Positions 22,432 through 30,880 of a stretch of 45,256 bases of DNA are shown piece after piece. A model generated the notes under the pieces. That model was not told where the DNA came from. It worked only from the letters and a program-made list of their open reading frames with translations, and searched no databases. The stretch is taken from NCBI GenBank assembly GCA_017467535.1, contig JAFUST010000005.1, forward strand, positions 1 to 45,256, given 5' to 3'. The stretch is from Prevotella sp. (GTDB taxonomy: Bacteria > Bacteroidota > Bacteroidia > Bacteroidales > Bacteroidaceae). The position numbers were made by a program, and so were the translations under genes. Numbering within the stretch: the stretch's first letter is position 1; the number at the start of each line of letters is the position of its first letter.

Positions 22432-23853
22432 ATGACAGATTCGACACAACAAAAAGGCTTCTACAAACTCTCATGGGTGCAGCGCATCGGCTTCGGCTCG
22501 GGCGACCTGGCCCAGAACCTCATCTATCAGACCATCTGCATGTACTTGCTGTTCTTCTACACCGATGTCTATGTGCTCGGTGGCGACGCAGCCAAGTCGG
22601 CAGGCCTGGCCGGCACCATGTTCCTCGTGGTGCGACTGGTCGACGTGCTCTGGGATCCCCTGGTGGGCACCTTCGTAGACAAACACACGCCGCGCTGGGG
22701 CAAGTATCGCAGTTACCTGGTGATGGGCGGCATCCCGCTCACCATTCTGGCCATTCTCTGCTTCTGGGACGGCTTTGCGCCCTCGCTGGTCTATGCCTAC
22801 ATCACCTACGTGGGCATGTCGATGCTCTACACCTTGATCAATGTGCCCTACGGTGCCCTGAACTCCTCGCTGACCCGCGACACCGACGAGATCACCATCC
22901 TGACCTCCGTCCGTATGTTCATGGCTAACGTGGGCGGCCTCTGCGTGTCGGCTGGCGTGCCCATCATCGTGGCCCTGTTTGCCCAATCGGACAACCTGCC
23001 CATAGAGATGGCGCTGTTCATGGGCCTGGGGTCGCTGCCCTCGTTCATTTTCATGCCACTGGTGCCAGCCATCAAGAAGCGTGTGGGCAAGAAGAATATG
23101 TTCTACATCTTCCTCAGCGTGGCCATTGTGGGTATGGCGATGCTCTACATCATCAGCAAGATGGGCACGGTGAAGGAGAACATCACACTGGTCTACATCG
23201 CCCAGTTCATCAAGTCGACGGGCGTCATCGTGGCCACCGGCTATATGTGGGCCCTCATCCCTGAGGTCATCTCCTATGCCGAGTACACCACGGGCCGCCG
23301 CATCGCCGGCATCGTCAATGCGCTGACAGGCATCTTCTTCAAGGCAGGCATGGCCCTGGGCGGCGTGGTGCCAGGACTGGTGCTGGCCTGGACCAACTAT
23401 GTGGCCACCGAGGAGGCCTCTACCCTGCCTAAGGACTCGCGGGCCTGGTTCCTCACCATGCTCATCTTCTCACTCGTGGGTCTGGCCCTGCTCATCTTCT
23501 GCTTCTCGCAGACCAAGGAGCGCGTGGTGATGGACGAGAGCGAGACGAAGAACGTGAAGGTCAGCGACCTGTGGACCGAATTCCTGCGCAACCGCCCCCT
23601 GCGCATCATCGCCCTCTTCTTCATCACTGCCTTTGCCATGATGAGCGTGGGAAATGCCGCCGGTGCCTACTTCATGAACGACCTCGAACTGCAGTTGCCT
23701 GAAGCCCAGGAGGGCATCCGCTGGCTCGTCTGCATCATCCCCGCCCTGCTGCTCCTGCTGGCCATGTTCATCATCTCGAAGTATGAACTGAGCGACGAGG
23801 TCATCGACAAGATTAACAAGGAAATCGAACAACGTCATAGCCCCCTAAGTTAG
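22432..23853 (+). CDS. GPH-family sugar:cation symporter
   Basis: A 473-residue inner-membrane transporter of the glycoside-pentoside-hexuronide family with about 12 membrane segments. Hallmarks are GSGDLAQNLIYQTICMYLLF in helix 1, the DVLWDPLVGTFVDKHTPRWGKYRSYL loop, NVPYGALNSSLTRDTDEI, and the second-half loop IPEVISYAEYTTGRRIAGI. It should bring xylo-oligosaccharides, xylosides or aldouronates into the cytoplasm, which fits the signal-less GH43 encoded next. The last residues and stop (HSPLS) come from a family B repeat, so the native C-terminus has been altered by the insertion. Confidence 0.92.
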   Translation: MTDSTQQKGFYKLSWVQRIGFGSGDLAQNLIYQTICMYLLFFYTDVYVLGGDAAKSAGLAGTMFLVVRLVDVLWDPLVGTFVDKHTPRWGKYRSYLVMGGIPLTILAILCFWDGFAPSLVYAYITYVGMSMLYTLINVPYGALNSSLTRDTDEITILTSVRMFMANVGGLCVSAGVPIIVALFAQSDNLPIEMALFMGLGSLPSFIFMPLVPAIKKRVGKKNMFYIFLSVAIVGMAMLYIISKMGTVKENITLVYIAQFIKSTGVIVATGYMWALIPEVISYAEYTTGRRIAGIVNALTGIFFKAGMALGGVVPGLVLAWTNYVATEEASTLPKDSRAWFLTMLIFSLVGLALLIFCFSQTKERVVMDESETKNVKVSDLWTEFLRNRPLRIIALFFITAFAMMSVGNAAGAYFMNDLELQLPEAQEGIRWLVCIIPALLLLLAMFIISKYELSDEVIDKINKEIEQRHSPLS

Positions 23854-23956
23854 GGGGGTGGGGGTCTGAACGACCCCAGTCTTCAAGTATAAACTAATAA
23901 TAATAATCAGTATGAATAAACATTGTTCAGACCCCCAGCCCCCTAACTTAGGGGGC
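23839..23956. repeat. Family B inverted-repeat pair spanning the symporter/GH43 junction
   Basis: Copies at 23840-23871 and 23925-23956 are inverted and match at 31 of 32 positions (core GCCCCCTAAGTTAGGGGG, tail TGGGGGTCTGAAC). They enclose 53 bp that hold AATAATAATAATCAGT and the start codon of the GH43 gene. The left copy gives the symporter its stop codon, and the right copy encodes SDPQPPNLGGK of the GH43. Confidence 0.85.
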
Positions 23957-24973
23957 AAACTACCACGCTATCTTTTCCCCAGTGACTATATGGCCGACCC
24001 TGCGGCCCACGTATTCAACGGCAGATTGTACATCTACCCCTCTCACGACCGCGAGTGCGACAATGTGTTCGACGATGACGGCGGACACTTCCAGATGCGT
24101 GACTACCACGTGCTGTCGTTCGATGACATAGAGAACGGCCCTGTGACTGACCACGGCGTGATTCTCGACCAGGACCAGGTGGCCTGGGTGGAGAAGCAGA
24201 TGTGGGACAGCGACGTCGTAGAGAAAGACGGCAAGTACTATCTGGTGTTCTCCGCCAAGGACTACAACGGTGTGTTCCACCTCGGTGTAGCCATTGCCGA
24301 TCGGCCCGAAGGCCCCTTCATCCCCCAGGAGCACCCCATCCGCGGTGCCTACAGCATCGACCCCTGCGTGTTCAAGGACGATGATGGTAGCATCTACTGC
24401 TACTATGGCGGACTCTGGGGCGGACAACTGCAGTGGAACGTGGCACCTGAGCACACCGTGCCAGCCGATTCTCCTTGTCCGACAGTTGACTTAGGGCATG
24501 CCCCTGACCGCAAGACACAACTCTATACCCTTGCGTCGGATGCCGCACTGCCCAGCCTGATGGCCCGCATGAGCGATGATATGCTGCAGTTTGCCGAGGC
24601 TCCCCACCGTGTCGTCATCGTCGATAAGGACGGCCAGCCGCTGAAGGCCGGCGACCCGCACCGCTTCTTCGAGGCCTCGTGGATGCACAAGTACAACGGC
24701 AAGTACTACTTCTCCTACTCCACCGGCGACAGCCACCTGCTCTGCTACGCCATCGGCGACAACCCCTACGGCCCCTTCCGCTATCAGGGTGTCATCCTCG
24801 ACCCTGTGGTGGGCTGGACCACCCACCACTGCATCGTGGAGTTCAAAGGACAGTGGTACCTGCTCTACCACGACTGCGTGCCCTCCAACGACATCACCCA
24901 CCTGCGCTCGCTGAAGGTGCAACGCCTGTTCTACAACGAAGACGGAACCATCCGGAAGGTTGTGAATGAATAA
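23912..24973 (+). CDS. Cytoplasmic GH43 beta-xylosidase or arabinofuranosidase (GH43_1-like)
   Basis: A 353-residue single-domain GH43 without signal peptide. The triad is visible: base Asp29 in YMADPAAHVFNGRLYIY, Asp150 in SIDPCVFKDDDG, and acid Glu254 in FFEASWMHKYNGKYYFSYS. Other blocks are MWDSDVVEKDGKYYLVFSAK and VGWTTHHCIVEFKGQWYLLYHD. The compact length and lack of export signal match the intracellular xylosidase group GH43_1. It would hydrolyse oligosaccharides imported by the symporter encoded just upstream. Residues 1-16 are encoded by the family B element, so the start codon was supplied by the insertion. Its stop overlaps the sigma factor start by 8 nt (ATGAATAA). Confidence 0.91.
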   Translation: MNKHCSDPQPPNLGGKLPRYLFPSDYMADPAAHVFNGRLYIYPSHDRECDNVFDDDGGHFQMRDYHVLSFDDIENGPVTDHGVILDQDQVAWVEKQMWDSDVVEKDGKYYLVFSAKDYNGVFHLGVAIADRPEGPFIPQEHPIRGAYSIDPCVFKDDDGSIYCYYGGLWGGQLQWNVAPEHTVPADSPCPTVDLGHAPDRKTQLYTLASDAALPSLMARMSDDMLQFAEAPHRVVIVDKDGQPLKAGDPHRFFEASWMHKYNGKYYFSYSTGDSHLLCYAIGDNPYGPFRYQGVILDPVVGWTTHHCIVEFKGQWYLLYHDCVPSNDITHLRSLKVQRLFYNEDGTIRKVVNE

Positions 24974-25469
24974 CCGAACCATCATAGAAGACTACTACCG
25001 CAAGCACAGAGGCGACCTGCTCGCCTTTGTGCTGGTTCGTCTTCATAGAAACGATGAGGCCGAAGACCTGGTGCAGGAAGTCTTCCTGCGCCTGCTCAGT
25101 GGCAACCGCCCCATCAACGAGACCACGCTGCCCAGCCTGGTCTATGCCCTCTGCCGCAACCTGCTCACCGACTGGTATCGCCACCACAGCGTATGCCGCG
25201 AGGCCGAGCACGCCATCTGCCGACTGCTCTCAGAGAATCATGCCGACACGACCGAGTCGGTGCTCTTCGTCCGCGAGATCAACGAGCAACTGGAGCGCGG
25301 ACTGGCTCGTGTGCCAAAGGAATGCCACGAACTCTACCGCATGCACATCTACGGCAACATGCCCATCCGCGACATCTGCCGCGAGACCGGCCAGCCCTAC
25401 AAGGCCGTGGAATACCGTCTGGGCCTGGCCCGCAAACAAGTAAGAAAACAACTGCGACACGTGATATGA
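24966..25469 (+). CDS. ECF-type sigma factor inside the xylan operon
   Basis: A 167-residue sigma-70 family protein. Region 2 includes YYRKHRGDLLAFVLVRL, EAEDLVQEVFLRLLS and LVYALCRNLLTDWYRHH (about 10-75). Region 4 (about 110-165) includes LARVPKECHELYRMHIYGNM, PIRDICRETGQPYKAVEYRL and a basic end. It overlaps the GH43 gene by 8 nt and the GH67 gene by 4 nt, so it is translated with the enzymes. No anti-sigma, FecR-like or TonB-dependent partner gene is adjacent. It may give positive feedback on the operon or control another xylan locus; both are inference. Confidence 0.87.
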   Translation: MNNRTIIEDYYRKHRGDLLAFVLVRLHRNDEAEDLVQEVFLRLLSGNRPINETTLPSLVYALCRNLLTDWYRHHSVCREAEHAICRLLSENHADTTESVLFVREINEQLERGLARVPKECHELYRMHIYGNMPIRDICRETGQPYKAVEYRLGLARKQVRKQLRHVI

Positions 25470-27421
25470 AAAAGTTACTGATCATTACCCTCCTGTCACT
25501 CATCACTCATCACCTATCACTCATCACTTCCTACGCCGAAGACGGCAGCCGCCTGTGGCTGCGCTACGACAGCACGCTGGTGCAGGACCTCACCCTGCGC
25601 ATCGACTCCACGATGCCTCTCGACGATGGCTATCGCATCAGCGGCAAGGTCATCACCGCCCGCACCCAGCAGGGCCTGCTCTACGGCAAGTATGCCTATC
25701 TGCGTGGCGAGCAGGGCGAGTCGCACCCCTACTTCCGTCTGCGCATCCTCAACCACTGGGACAACCTGGACGGCAGCATCGAGCGCGGCTATGCCGGACG
25801 AAGCATCTTCTGGAACGATTCATCACTCATCACCTCTCCCTCAAGCACAAAATCAAGAGCGGAAGCAAACTATTCACTACTAACTATTAACTCCTCACTG
25901 ATAGAGCACTACGCCGAGGCCTGTGCCTCCATCGGCATCAACGGCACGGTGCTCAACAACGTGAATGCCTCGCCGAAGATCCTCACCCGCCCCTATATAA
26001 ATAAGGTACGCGAAATAGCCGACCTGCTTCGACCTTGGGGCATCCGTGTCTACCTCTCCGTCAACTTCGGCACGCCGAAGGCGCTGGGCGAGACGCACAC
26101 CGCCGACCCGCTCAACCCGCAGGTGCGCCGCTGGTGGAGCAACAAGGCCAAGGAAATCTACCAGCAGATTCCCGACTTCGGCGGCTTTCTGGTCAAGGCC
26201 AACAGCGAGGGACAGCCCGGCCCGTTCGACTACGGACGCACCCATGCCGACGGTGCCAACATGCTGGCCGAGGCCCTGCGTCCCTACGGCGGTATCGTCA
26301 TGTGGCGCTCGTTTGTCTATGGCGCCAAGCACAAGGGCGAAGACCGCGTGATGCAGGCCGTGAGCGAGTTTGCCGAACTGGACGGACAGTTTGCGGAGAA
26401 CGTCATTCTCCAGTCGAAGAACGGCCCCCTCGACTTCCAGCCACGCGAGCCCTATGCCCCCATCTTCGACCAGATGAAACAGACACGTCAGATGGCCGAA
26501 CTGCAAATTACCCAAGAATATCTCGGTCAGGGCGACCACCTCGTGTTCCTCGCCCCCATGTGGAAGGAGTTCTTCTCCTTCGTCTCCCCCTCTCGACTGG
26601 AGGGCATCGCCGGCGTGGCCAATATCGGACTGGACACTAACTGGTGCGGCCACCACTTCGCCCAGGCCAACTGGTACGCCTTCGGTCGCCTCGCCTGGAA
26701 TCCCACCCTATCCTCGCGCCAGATAGCCGAGGAGTGGATCAGCCAAAGTTTTAGTGAACAGTTAATAGTTAATAGTGAAGAGTTTGCTACCGCTACTCCA
26801 TCCAGCACAACATCAACGACTCCATCAAGCACAGAATCAGCGGCGGTAGCAAACTATTCACTATTCACTATTCACTCTAAACTTATAAACATGATGCTCC
26901 GCTCCCGCGAGGCCTGCGTCGACTATATGATGCCCCTCGGCCTGCACCATATTTTCAAGTTCGACCACCACATGGGACCAGAGCCTGACGGCTTCAAGGC
27001 TGAATACCCGCTGGAGTGGTGCCCCGTCTACTACCACCAGGCCGACACCGCAGGCATCGGCTTCGACCGCAACAGCCGCGGCACTGGCGCCACAGGCCAG
27101 TATCGCGAGCCCTACCACACGCTCTACGACAGCCCCACCACCTGCCCTGAGCAGTACCTGCTCTGGTTCCACCACCTGCCCTGGACCTACCGCACGCTGA
27201 GCGGCCGCACCCTGTGGGAGGAGATGCAGTATCGCTACCAGCGCGGCGTCAGCGAGGTGGAGTCGTTCATCCGCATCTGGCAGGAGGCCCGCCCCTACAT
27301 CGACGAGCAACGCTGGCTGGAGGTGGACGGGAAACTGCAACGTCAACTGGACGATGCCCGTGAGTGGCACGACACGTGTCTGAAGTATTTTGGTAGTTTT
27401 GCAAATCCTGAAAAACAATGA
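25466..27421 (+). CDS. GH67 xylan alpha-1,2-glucuronidase carrying three repeat insertions
   Basis: A 651-residue secreted GH67. Catalytic residues are visible: acid Glu248 in KANSEGQPGP, and the paired carboxylates Asp323 in PLDFQPREPYAP and Glu351 in TQEYLGQGDH. The 28-residue spacing of the last two equals that in characterised GH67 enzymes. Other blocks are SIERGYAGRSIFWN, CASIGINGTVLNNVNA, GGIVMWRSFVYG, LAPMWKEFF and HHIFKFDHHMGPEPDG. It removes 4-O-methyl-glucuronic acid from terminal xylose of aldouronates. The signal peptide core (LLSLITHHLSLITS), residues about 118-145 (LITSPSSTKSRAEANYSL) and about 429-475 (EQLIVNSEEFATATPSS) are encoded by AT-rich repeats. The ATG overlaps the sigma stop (ATGA), which fixes the start. 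Confidence 0.94.
   Translation: MKKLLIITLLSLITHHLSLITSYAEDGSRLWLRYDSTLVQDLTLRIDSTMPLDDGYRISGKVITARTQQGLLYGKYAYLRGEQGESHPYFRLRILNHWDNLDGSIERGYAGRSIFWNDSSLITSPSSTKSRAEANYSLLTINSSLIEHYAEACASIGINGTVLNNVNASPKILTRPYINKVREIADLLRPWGIRVYLSVNFGTPKALGETHTADPLNPQVRRWWSNKAKEIYQQIPDFGGFLVKANSEGQPGPFDYGRTHADGANMLAEALRPYGGIVMWRSFVYGAKHKGEDRVMQAVSEFAELDGQFAENVILQSKNGPLDFQPREPYAPIFDQMKQTRQMAELQITQEYLGQGDHLVFLAPMWKEFFSFVSPSRLEGIAGVANIGLDTNWCGHHFAQANWYAFGRLAWNPTLSSRQIAEEWISQSFSEQLIVNSEEFATATPSSTTSTTPSSTESAAVANYSLFTIHSKLINMMLRSREACVDYMMPLGLHHIFKFDHHMGPEPDGFKAEYPLEWCPVYYHQADTAGIGFDRNSRGTGATGQYREPYHTLYDSPTTCPEQYLLWFHHLPWTYRTLSGRTLWEEMQYRYQRGVSEVESFIRIWQEARPYIDEQRWLEVDGKLQRQLDDAREWHDTCLKYFGSFANPEKQ
25496..25530 (+). 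repeat. Family C-like repeats encoding the GH67 signal peptide core
   Basis: TCACTCATCAC-type units are repeated three times in 32 bp and encode most of the hydrophobic core of the signal peptide. The same TCACTCATCACC run recurs at 25826 in the same gene. Confidence 0.7.
25818..25899 (+). repeat. Family C half-element inside GH67
   Basis: CATCACTCATCACC is followed by TCAAGCACAAAATCAAGAGC, then GGAAGCAAACTATTCACTA and CTAACTATTAACTCCTCAC. The order matches the right half of the element at 26751-26888. The frame stays open. Confidence 0.75.
26751..26888 (+). repeat. Family C inverted repeat inside GH67
   Basis: GTGAAGAGTTTGCTACCGC at 26775-26793 pairs with GCGGTAGCAAACTATTCAC at 26843-26861 (18 of 19) around 49 nt. 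AGTTAATAGTTAATA precedes and CTATTCACTATTCACTC follows. The arms match those at 8325-8375, and both loops contain TACTCCATC in the corresponding orientation. The GH67 frame stays open between the conserved segments SFSEQ and MMLRSREACVDYM. Confidence 0.85.
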
Positions 27422-29043
27422 AACGATTCGTTCTCTCCCTGCTCCTGCTGGCGAGCCTGACGGCAGCACGCGGCCAGCAACTGATCCTTGGCGGCGAACT
27501 GAGCAATTCGGCTGCCACCTGCGTGGAAGACATCGACGAGGTAATGCCCCGCATGGCAGCACTGGGGCTCAACACCGTGCTCGTGCCCGCCTACTGGGAA
27601 CTGATGGAGCCTGAGGAAGGCCACTTCGACTTCACCCTCATCGACCGCACCATCCAGCGTGCACAGGAGAACCACCTGCACGTGGTCTTCCTGTGGTTTG
27701 GCGTGTGGAAGAACTCCATGTCGTGCTACGCCCCGCTGTGGTTCAAGCAGGACACCCGCCGTTTCCCCCGTGCCCGCACCGCCAGCGGCAAACCGCTGGA
27801 GATAGCCTCCGCCTTCTCCGACCAGGTGCTGCAGGCCGACCTGCGCGCCTTCACCGCCCTGATGCAGCACATCCGCCAGACCGACACCCAGGGCACCGTA
27901 GCCATGATGCAGATAGAGAACGAGATAGGTATGCTGGAGGATGCCCGCGACCACTCGCCGCTGGCCGAGCAGGCCTACCAGAGGGGCGTACCCCAACAAC
28001 TTGCCGACTATCTGAAGAAGAACAAGAAGCAACTCCATCCCTGGCTGCAGGCTCGCATCCAAAACTTGACGCCCAACGCCCCCTGGACATCTGCTTTCGG
28101 CGCTGACATCTACACCGACGAGATCTTCATGGCCTACCACTATGCCTGCTACGTGGAGCACCTGGCACAGGCGGCCCGACAGACACTACCCCAGATGCCC
28201 CTCTACGTCAACGCCGCCATGAACAGCCGCGGACGCCGTCCTGGCGAATACCCCTCGGCAGGTCCGCTGGCCCATCTCATAGACCTGTGGCACTGCGGTG
28301 CACCCAGCGTCGACCTGCTGGCCCCCGACATCTACGACACAGGCTTCAAGCAGTGGGCTGCCCAGTATGCTCTGCCCAACAACCGCCTCTTCATCCCTGA
28401 GAGCCGCTGCTGTCAGAACAGCGGCGTGAGGGCCCTCTATGCCTTCGGCGAACACCAGGCCCTGGGCTTCTCGCCCTTCGCCATCGACCAGGCCAAGCCC
28501 GAAGAGACAGAGACCGTCACACGTGCCTACGACCTTCTGCGACAGTTGGCTGGTATCAAGTATGAGGCATCCTTCGGACTGCTCTTCGACCAGGAAGACC
28601 GCGAGCGCATCATTCAGGACGGAGACTTAATGCTCACCTGCCGCCACTACTTCACCCTGCCCTGGGATGCGCGTGCCTCCGATGGCACCACGTGGCCTGA
28701 GGGCGGAGCCATCGTCGTGCGCCTCAACCGCCACGAATACCTCATTGCCGGCTCTGGCATCGTGGTGAGTTTCGCCACCAAGAGCGAGAAGGAGCAGGAG
28801 CAGCAGAAGACGCTGGGCGAGGACGGCTTTGCCGAGCAGGGCACAGGCCAGCACTCCGCAGCCCCCGCCCGCTTCCGCGGCAGCCGCATCGGTATCGGCT
28901 CCGTCGACGAGGTGAGCATCGATGCCGACGGCATCCACCGCCTGCGCCGTCACAATGGTGACCAGGATCATCAGGGCCGCCACGCCCGCATCGCCGTAGG
29001 CGACTGGAAGATACTCCACGTCAGCCTCTACGAGTACGAATAA
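27418..29043 (+). CDS. GH35-like glycoside hydrolase (beta-galactosidase-like)
   Basis: A 541-residue secreted protein with signal peptide (FVLSLLLLASLTAARGQ). The N-terminal barrel carries GH35 features: GGELSNSAAT, PRMAALGLNTVLVPAYWELM, VFLWFGVWKNSM, and the acid/base block VAMMQIENEIGML (Glu of IENE near residue 170). A later NRLFIPESRC offers a candidate nucleophile Glu. The C-terminal part (about 370-540: EGGAIVVRLNRHEYLIAGSG, KSEKEQEQQKTLG, WKILHVSLYEYE) resembles the DUF5597-type domain attached to such enzymes. It should cut a beta-linked galactose or related sugar from a side chain, but the substrate is not determined. The ATG overlaps the GH67 stop (ATGA), so the two are coupled. 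Confidence 0.85.
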   Translation: MKRFVLSLLLLASLTAARGQQLILGGELSNSAATCVEDIDEVMPRMAALGLNTVLVPAYWELMEPEEGHFDFTLIDRTIQRAQENHLHVVFLWFGVWKNSMSCYAPLWFKQDTRRFPRARTASGKPLEIASAFSDQVLQADLRAFTALMQHIRQTDTQGTVAMMQIENEIGMLEDARDHSPLAEQAYQRGVPQQLADYLKKNKKQLHPWLQARIQNLTPNAPWTSAFGADIYTDEIFMAYHYACYVEHLAQAARQTLPQMPLYVNAAMNSRGRRPGEYPSAGPLAHLIDLWHCGAPSVDLLAPDIYDTGFKQWAAQYALPNNRLFIPESRCCQNSGVRALYAFGEHQALGFSPFAIDQAKPEETETVTRAYDLLRQLAGIKYEASFGLLFDQEDRERIIQDGDLMLTCRHYFTLPWDARASDGTTWPEGGAIVVRLNRHEYLIAGSGIVVSFATKSEKEQEQQKTLGEDGFAEQGTGQHSAAPARFRGSRIGIGSVDEVSIDADGIHRLRRHNGDQDHQGRHARIAVGDWKILHVSLYEYE

Positions 29044-29072
29044 GGAAAAAAATCGTGTCCTAAAACTAACGT

Positions 29073-30860
29073 ATGAAAAGAACATTCCTCCCCTTACTCC
29101 TGCTGGCCCTTGCCGCACTCACGGCACAGGCACAGCCAGCGGGCGGCTTCGGCGGCTTCCAGATGCCCCAAGTCAACCTCGAGATCTCACAACAGTGGAA
29201 AGACGTCAACTATGCTGGCGACGACCAGGCCTACCACACCTGCGACATCTACCTGCCCCGCGAGCAGAAAGACCGCTACCCCGTGGTCATCCACATCTAC
29301 GGCAGCGCCTGGTTCAGCAATAGCGGCAAGGGCGCAGCCGACCTGGGCACCATTGTGCAGAGCCTGCTGCGCGCCGGCTATGCCGTGGTCTGCCCCAACC
29401 ACCGCTCGTCGGCCGATGCCAAGTGGCCCGCCCAGATCCACGACATACGCGCCGTGGTGCGCTTCGTGCGCGGCGAGGCAGACAAGTACCACTTCGACCC
29501 CTCCTTCGTAGCCACCAGCGGCTTCTCCAGCGGCGGCCACCTGGCCTCCATCACCGCCACCACCAGCGGCACCCGCCAGACCACCGTCGGCACCGTCACT
29601 ATCGACCTGGAGGGCTCGATCGGCCAACACCTCGATGAGAGCAGCGCCGTGCAAGCCGCCTGCGACTGGTCTGGCCCCGTCGACCTGACCGCCATGGACT
29701 GCGGCGACCACATGACGATGGGGGCCGACAGCCCTGAGGACGTGCTGCTCGGCTCGAAGATAGACCGCGAGCCCGACAAGTACCTCAGCCTCAGTGCCAC
29801 CCAGTACGTCGACGCCCAGGATCCGCCCATCATCATCTTCCACGGCGAACGTGACAACGTGGTGCCCGTCTGCCAGGGCCGCCGCTTCCTCCAGGTGCTA
29901 CAGGCAGCAGGCGTGCGCACCGAGGCCACCTTCGTGCCTGAGGGCGGCCACGGCATGGGCATGTACAGCGAGGACAACCTGCAGCGCATGGTGCGCTTCC
30001 TCGATGCCGCCAGGCCCAAGTCGCGCATCGTCGAGGACGGCGGCACAGGCCCCTGCAAGGCCGTCATGAAGGAGGAGCCCACGCTGCGCGCCCACACCGT
30101 CTTCGTGCCGCAGGATCTCACGGCCTTCGGCCCCAGCCGCCCCCTGCCCGTGCTCGTATGGGGCAACGGCGCCTGCACCGACTCGCCCTGGGAGCACTTC
30201 CGCTTCCTCAACGAGATTGCCTCCCACGGCTACCTCGTCCTCGCCACCGGCTACATACCCATGATCGACGACGAGCCCTACCGCGGCCCCATGTCCACCA
30301 CGCAGCAACAGATAGAGAGCATCGACTGGGCCTTCGCCCAAAACGCCGACCCGCAGTCGCCCTACTACCAGAAGATAGACACGGGCCACATCTGCGTGGC
30401 AGGCATGTCGTGCGGCGGACTGCAGACACTCTTCAACTGCGCCGCCCCCCGCATCACCACCCTCATGATCTGCAACAGCGGACTCTTCAACCAGCAGAAC
30501 GCCCATCAGGCCGTCGGCGGCATGCCCATGCCTCCCAAGGAGAAACTCAGCGACATCCACACCCCCATCATCTACATACTGGGCGGACGTGAGGACATCG
30601 CCTACGAGAACGGCATGGACGACTTCCACCGCATCAACCACGTGCCCGCCTTTGCCGCCAACTACCCCGTAGGCCACGGCGGCACCTACCGTCAGCCCCA
30701 CGGCGGCGAGTTCACCGTCCCCGCCCTCGCCTGGCTCGACTGGCAACTCAAGGGCGACCGCCAGGCCTCCCGCATGTTCCTCGGCAAGACCTGTGGCCTC
30801 TCCAAGCGCAAAGACTGGACCACCGAGCGCAACGCCCTGCTCCAGTCCCTGAAGCCGTAG
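29073..30860 (+). CDS. Two-domain alpha/beta-hydrolase esterase, probably acetyl- or feruloyl-xylan esterase
   Basis: A 595-residue secreted protein (signal FLPLLLLALAALTAQA) with two alpha/beta-hydrolase domains. The first (about 35-315) has VVIHIYGSAWFSNSG as oxyanion region, nucleophile elbow TSGFSSGGHLAS, and acid and His blocks in FHGERDNVVP and EGGHGMGMY. The second (about 345-575) has LPVLVWGNGACTDS, nucleophile elbow VAGMSCGGLQ, and candidate YILGGREDIAYENG and NYPVGHGGTY. Both elbows keep Ser, so both may be active. The first resembles the bifunctional feruloyl/acetyl esterases of gut Bacteroidales. It is 29 nt behind the GH35-like gene and ends the rightward operon. Confidence 0.88.
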   Translation: MKRTFLPLLLLALAALTAQAQPAGGFGGFQMPQVNLEISQQWKDVNYAGDDQAYHTCDIYLPREQKDRYPVVIHIYGSAWFSNSGKGAADLGTIVQSLLRAGYAVVCPNHRSSADAKWPAQIHDIRAVVRFVRGEADKYHFDPSFVATSGFSSGGHLASITATTSGTRQTTVGTVTIDLEGSIGQHLDESSAVQAACDWSGPVDLTAMDCGDHMTMGADSPEDVLLGSKIDREPDKYLSLSATQYVDAQDPPIIIFHGERDNVVPVCQGRRFLQVLQAAGVRTEATFVPEGGHGMGMYSEDNLQRMVRFLDAARPKSRIVEDGGTGPCKAVMKEEPTLRAHTVFVPQDLTAFGPSRPLPVLVWGNGACTDSPWEHFRFLNEIASHGYLVLATGYIPMIDDEPYRGPMSTTQQQIESIDWAFAQNADPQSPYYQKIDTGHICVAGMSCGGLQTLFNCAAPRITTLMICNSGLFNQQNAHQAVGGMPMPPKEKLSDIHTPIIYILGGREDIAYENGMDDFHRINHVPAFAANYPVGHGGTYRQPHGGEFTVPALAWLDWQLKGDRQASRMFLGKTCGLSKRKDWTTERNALLQSLKP

Positions 30861-30880
30861 CAAAAGAAAACAATGCAAAA

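Noticed and set aside
25193..25465. Upstream extension of the GH67 reading frame
   Set aside because: It overlaps the sigma factor gene out of frame. The signal peptide starts at 25466 in an ATGA overlap.
7658..26888. CRISPR array
   Set aside because: Repeats are not regularly spaced, come as inverted pairs, and lie inside genes; no cas genes are seen.
7658..26888. Repeats as assembly or sequencing artefacts
   Set aside because: Copies differ from each other by single bases, keep frames open and sit at different genes, which is not expected from adapter or chimera errors. This cannot be fully excluded without reads.
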